Assembly: GCA_001630475.1 (NCBI GenBank)
Contig: KV419421.1
Location: 215,519 to 279,518 of the forward strand
DNA from: Sistotremastrum niveocremeum HHB9708
Lineage: Eukaryota; Basidiomycota; Agaricomycetes; Sistotremastrales; Sistotremastraceae
DNA: 64,000 nt
Direction of reading: 5' to 3'
Shown here in pieces: positions 61,639 through 64,000 of the stretch. Position numbers and translations under genes: made by a program. Below the pieces are notes generated by a model, which worked only from the letters and a program-made list of their open reading frames with translations, ran no database searches and was not told where the DNA came from. Positions within the stretch are counted from its first letter, which is position 1; every line of letters begins with the position of its first letter.

Positions 61639-62092
61639 TCGGCTGCCTCCACTTTGGTGCTCAAAATTATCTAGGAGCATCGTCAGCGAGCGAGTGATTT
61701 CTTCCTGACGCAATGTCGATTCTGTTGCAGACCTCGTCACACGAAAGGTCTGCATGTGTCTTCTATCGACAAGACCCTTCGCACGGGCTCAGTGGAAGTG
61801 ATAGAAATGACTTGCGCTGGAGCCGCACGTTTTTCGTACAATTCTTTGATTATTAGCTTATGTACAGTATTTGACTTATTTCTATCATAACTACGTAGTA
61901 CCTCTCTCTATAAATGCATGATCAAACCTCCCAATGTGTTTGGTCTGATTGACGAACCACAAACTATCTCGTCACCCATGTTATCATGCACTGGCTGTAT
62001 GCGATTAACTGCACAGCGCTAGCGCTAGCGGTCTTCGGAAGTGTTCTCTCGTTCAAGTTGGAGCTCTTGCCCGTCGCCATCCCTGGAATAAA
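61639..62092. other. Spacer between the two F-box genes
   Basis: About 450 bases, AT-richer than the genes, presumably the 3' end of copy 1 and the promoter of copy 2. An 8-base palindrome-like repeat GCTAGCGCTAGC occurs near 62020. Confidence 0.4.
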
Positions 62093-64000
62093 ATGATATC
62101 CGCTGAAGCTCAGAGCCTTCTGTCTGCCTTGACTTTGGATGATTTAGTGAAAGCGTTGGACGTCAAGATGCGCGCGGACTGGTACGCATCCAATAAATCA
62201 ACTGTCTCGCCCTTTTCCTCGCTAACATCACCTGGATTGACAGTCAGAAAGTCGTGTCGGTTGACCCCCTTGCAGGTGGCATCGTCCGGGAAGAGAACTT
62301 TACGGTTGTCGATAGCTATATGCAAGAAATCATATATGCTAAAGCACTATTTGATCAATCTGTGGCTGCGACCACCCCGCTTTGTCGACGATATCTCAAC
62401 GGACGATCATTGATCTTCAGATTGCCCGAAGAAATCTTCACGACCATCATGTGCTTCTGCATTCGAGACCAGAACTATCTAAGTTGCAGAAGCTATGATG
62501 ACTCTCGTCACCCACCGGCCGCCTTTAAGAAACAACTCGCAATCACTCAAATGTTTGTCCTTCAATCTGATCGACTCGTATCGCCTCTGCATCCCTGAAC
62601 TGAATTAGATCTTCGCGCTGGCACGAAATTTGTGTCCGGTCACCCACTTTGTGGAATGAAATAAACCTCCTCTGGCCTCCCGCAGCCATAGAAGCAACAG
62701 CTTTTCGAGCAAAAAATGTGCCTCTGTCCCTGGGTCTGCGGTGCAGCCGTGGAGAGGAACGCCAGTACTTCAGCAACATCGGTAGAGGGCTTCAATATGC
62801 GTTCTGGAGCAAATTTATAGGCCAAAATATGGGTCGAATTGGGGAACTTGCAATATCTTTGCCAGTGGGAACCGACATGACGGGTTTCGGAAAATTCTGG
62901 GATCACACTCTATCCTTACCAGCTCCGAAAATAGAGAAGCTCGAGCTTATATCGTCTTCGTCCAAGGAAGTGAATGACCTCGCAAATCTTTTTGCTAAGT
63001 CCGCCCCTTCCCTCCGCGAGATTCGGCTCAAAGGATTTTGTTATCAATCATTCGATCCCGGCGTTTTTGAGTCCTTGACTTCACTTAGCCTGGAGGCTGA
63101 TGGACCTGACTCTTTACCTGCCTTCGATCGGATTCCATTCCTTCTTTCCAAAGCGTCCCGTCTCGTCCATTTAAGTTTACGCGTTCCTGGTGACCTCCTC
63201 GCGGGGCATTTTCAGCCCGTTCACCGCCATGTAGCGGAGCTCCAACAGTGTGTGAAGCTAGAAATAGGAGAGCTCTTCTCCGATTTCGTCGCCTACCTTT
63301 TCTCTGCTGTGTCCTTTCCTGCGCTACGCGATCTCGATGTCACACATATAAAGAGGTCACCACGGCATTTGCCTCCCACTTTCAGCGGCCGGCTGTATTC
63401 CTCCCTACCGCCATCGATCCGTGAGCTCTGTGGTTACGTCCAGAGTTTATCATACAGTCTTCAGGACGAGGAGTTTACAATCCGGACTATCCGTTCGACG
63501 GGCGTCCGGCTCAAACTTATCGAGATGCAGGACTATAACGAAGACGAGGCCGAACATGACGATGAAGACGAGGCTGAAGACGACGATGAAGACGACGATG
63601 ACACGAGCAAGATTTTACGATCATGGATCGATCGCAGATGGGTATCTTCCTCCCGCTTCTTAGCCCCGTTCAAAGACTTGGCTTTCAACCTTACCTATCT
63701 TGCATTCCGGGCCTCATCCGATGTTTCGCATTTAATCTCCAGGAAAACTTGTGCGGCCATTCTGTCTATGACGCCCAGGCTTACTCGCCTATTCGTAGAC
63801 GATTACATACTTGCCGGCACCTTTGTCGCCGTACTGAATGGCACGACATTGTGTCCCTCTCTAAGACTCTAACAACCTTCGAGCTCTGTGAGCTCCTTTT
63901 GATCCCGAACGAAGACGAAACAGCTCTCAAACTGTTGCGTCTCAATCGTCCATCTCTTACCGTCAGCGAGCGAAAAGACGAATCAGATTTTTACTCAGAC
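62093..64000 (+). CDS. F-box protein with leucine-rich-like C-terminal half, copy 2, runs off the window
   Basis: Tandem paralogue of the gene before it. MISAEAQSLLSALTLDDLVK; intron 1 (about 62186-62247) follows MRAD and continues CQKVVSVDPLAGG. The F-box reads LIFRLPEEIFTTIMCFC; intron 2 sits after AITQ-AT (about 62552-62609), then SSRWHEICVRSPTLWNEINL and LWPP. LRR-like strands follow (LREIRLKGFCYQSF, LTSLSLEADGPDSL). An acidic run of Asp/Glu (about 63532-63605) is absent from copy 1. Near 63860 the frame meets TAA right after CPSLRL, while the next frame stays open to the window end (TLTTFELCELLLIPNEDE) and is protein-like. Either a short intron or a frame shift is needed to join them. 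Confidence 0.75.

Overview
The window is nuclear DNA from a filamentous fungus, most likely a mushroom-forming basidiomycete (Agaricomycetes). Genes are cut by many short introns, usually 45-60 nt. Coding GC is moderate and spacers are mostly short. The recognisable set (SGF29, PTC2-type phosphatase, Cdc4-type light chain, SepH/Cdc7 kinase, Cet1-type capping enzyme, Sec14, F-box proteins) is fungal. I identify 22 protein genes with good support, one weaker lectin-like or inhibitor-like gene and a few doubtful ORFs. I saw no rRNA, tRNA, CRISPR array or intact mobile element. Exon chains were assembled by eye from splice signals, reading phase and remembered family motifs; no search was run.

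Layout. 1-5.1 kb: SGF29 (minus, cut by the window edge), a small heat-shock protein with a heat-shock promoter, a PP2C phosphatase. 5.4-17 kb: NUDCD1 homologue (minus), a sugar transporter, then a convergent pair of cation/proton antiporters (KHA1-like, plus; NHA1/SOD2-like, minus). 17-20.9 kb: gene-poor. 20.9-30.8 kb: GMC oxidoreductase, adrenodoxin reductase (ARH1), a small beta-trefoil-like gene (minus), a PPPDE-thioredoxin-PUL fusion, a coiled-coil protein of unknown function, and a Cdc4/Mlc1 myosin light chain. 31-40.1 kb: V-ATPase subunit B (minus) sharing a 127-bp spacer with tubulin cofactor D, then SEC14. 40.1-43.9 kb: gene-poor. 43.9-51 kb: TCP11/SOK1 protein, a doubtful small ORF, and a ZIP transporter (minus) divergent from the mRNA 5'-triphosphatase. 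51-53.7 kb: gene-poor. 53.7-64 kb: SepH/Cdc7 septation kinase, mitochondrial uL5, and two tandem F-box/LRR-like genes, the second running off the window.

Most genes are single-copy housekeeping genes and do not form one pathway. Membrane ion handling recurs (two antiporters, V-ATPase B, ZIP, sugar porter), and two genes act in cytokinesis (Cdc4 light chain, SepH kinase), but they lie far apart and I infer no cluster. I did not find a convincing undescribed system. The best leads are the small beta-trefoil gene, the tandem F-box pair with a shared intron and a disturbed 3' end in the second copy, a hidden presequence exon in ARH1, and three GC-AG introns supported by family alignment and reading phase.
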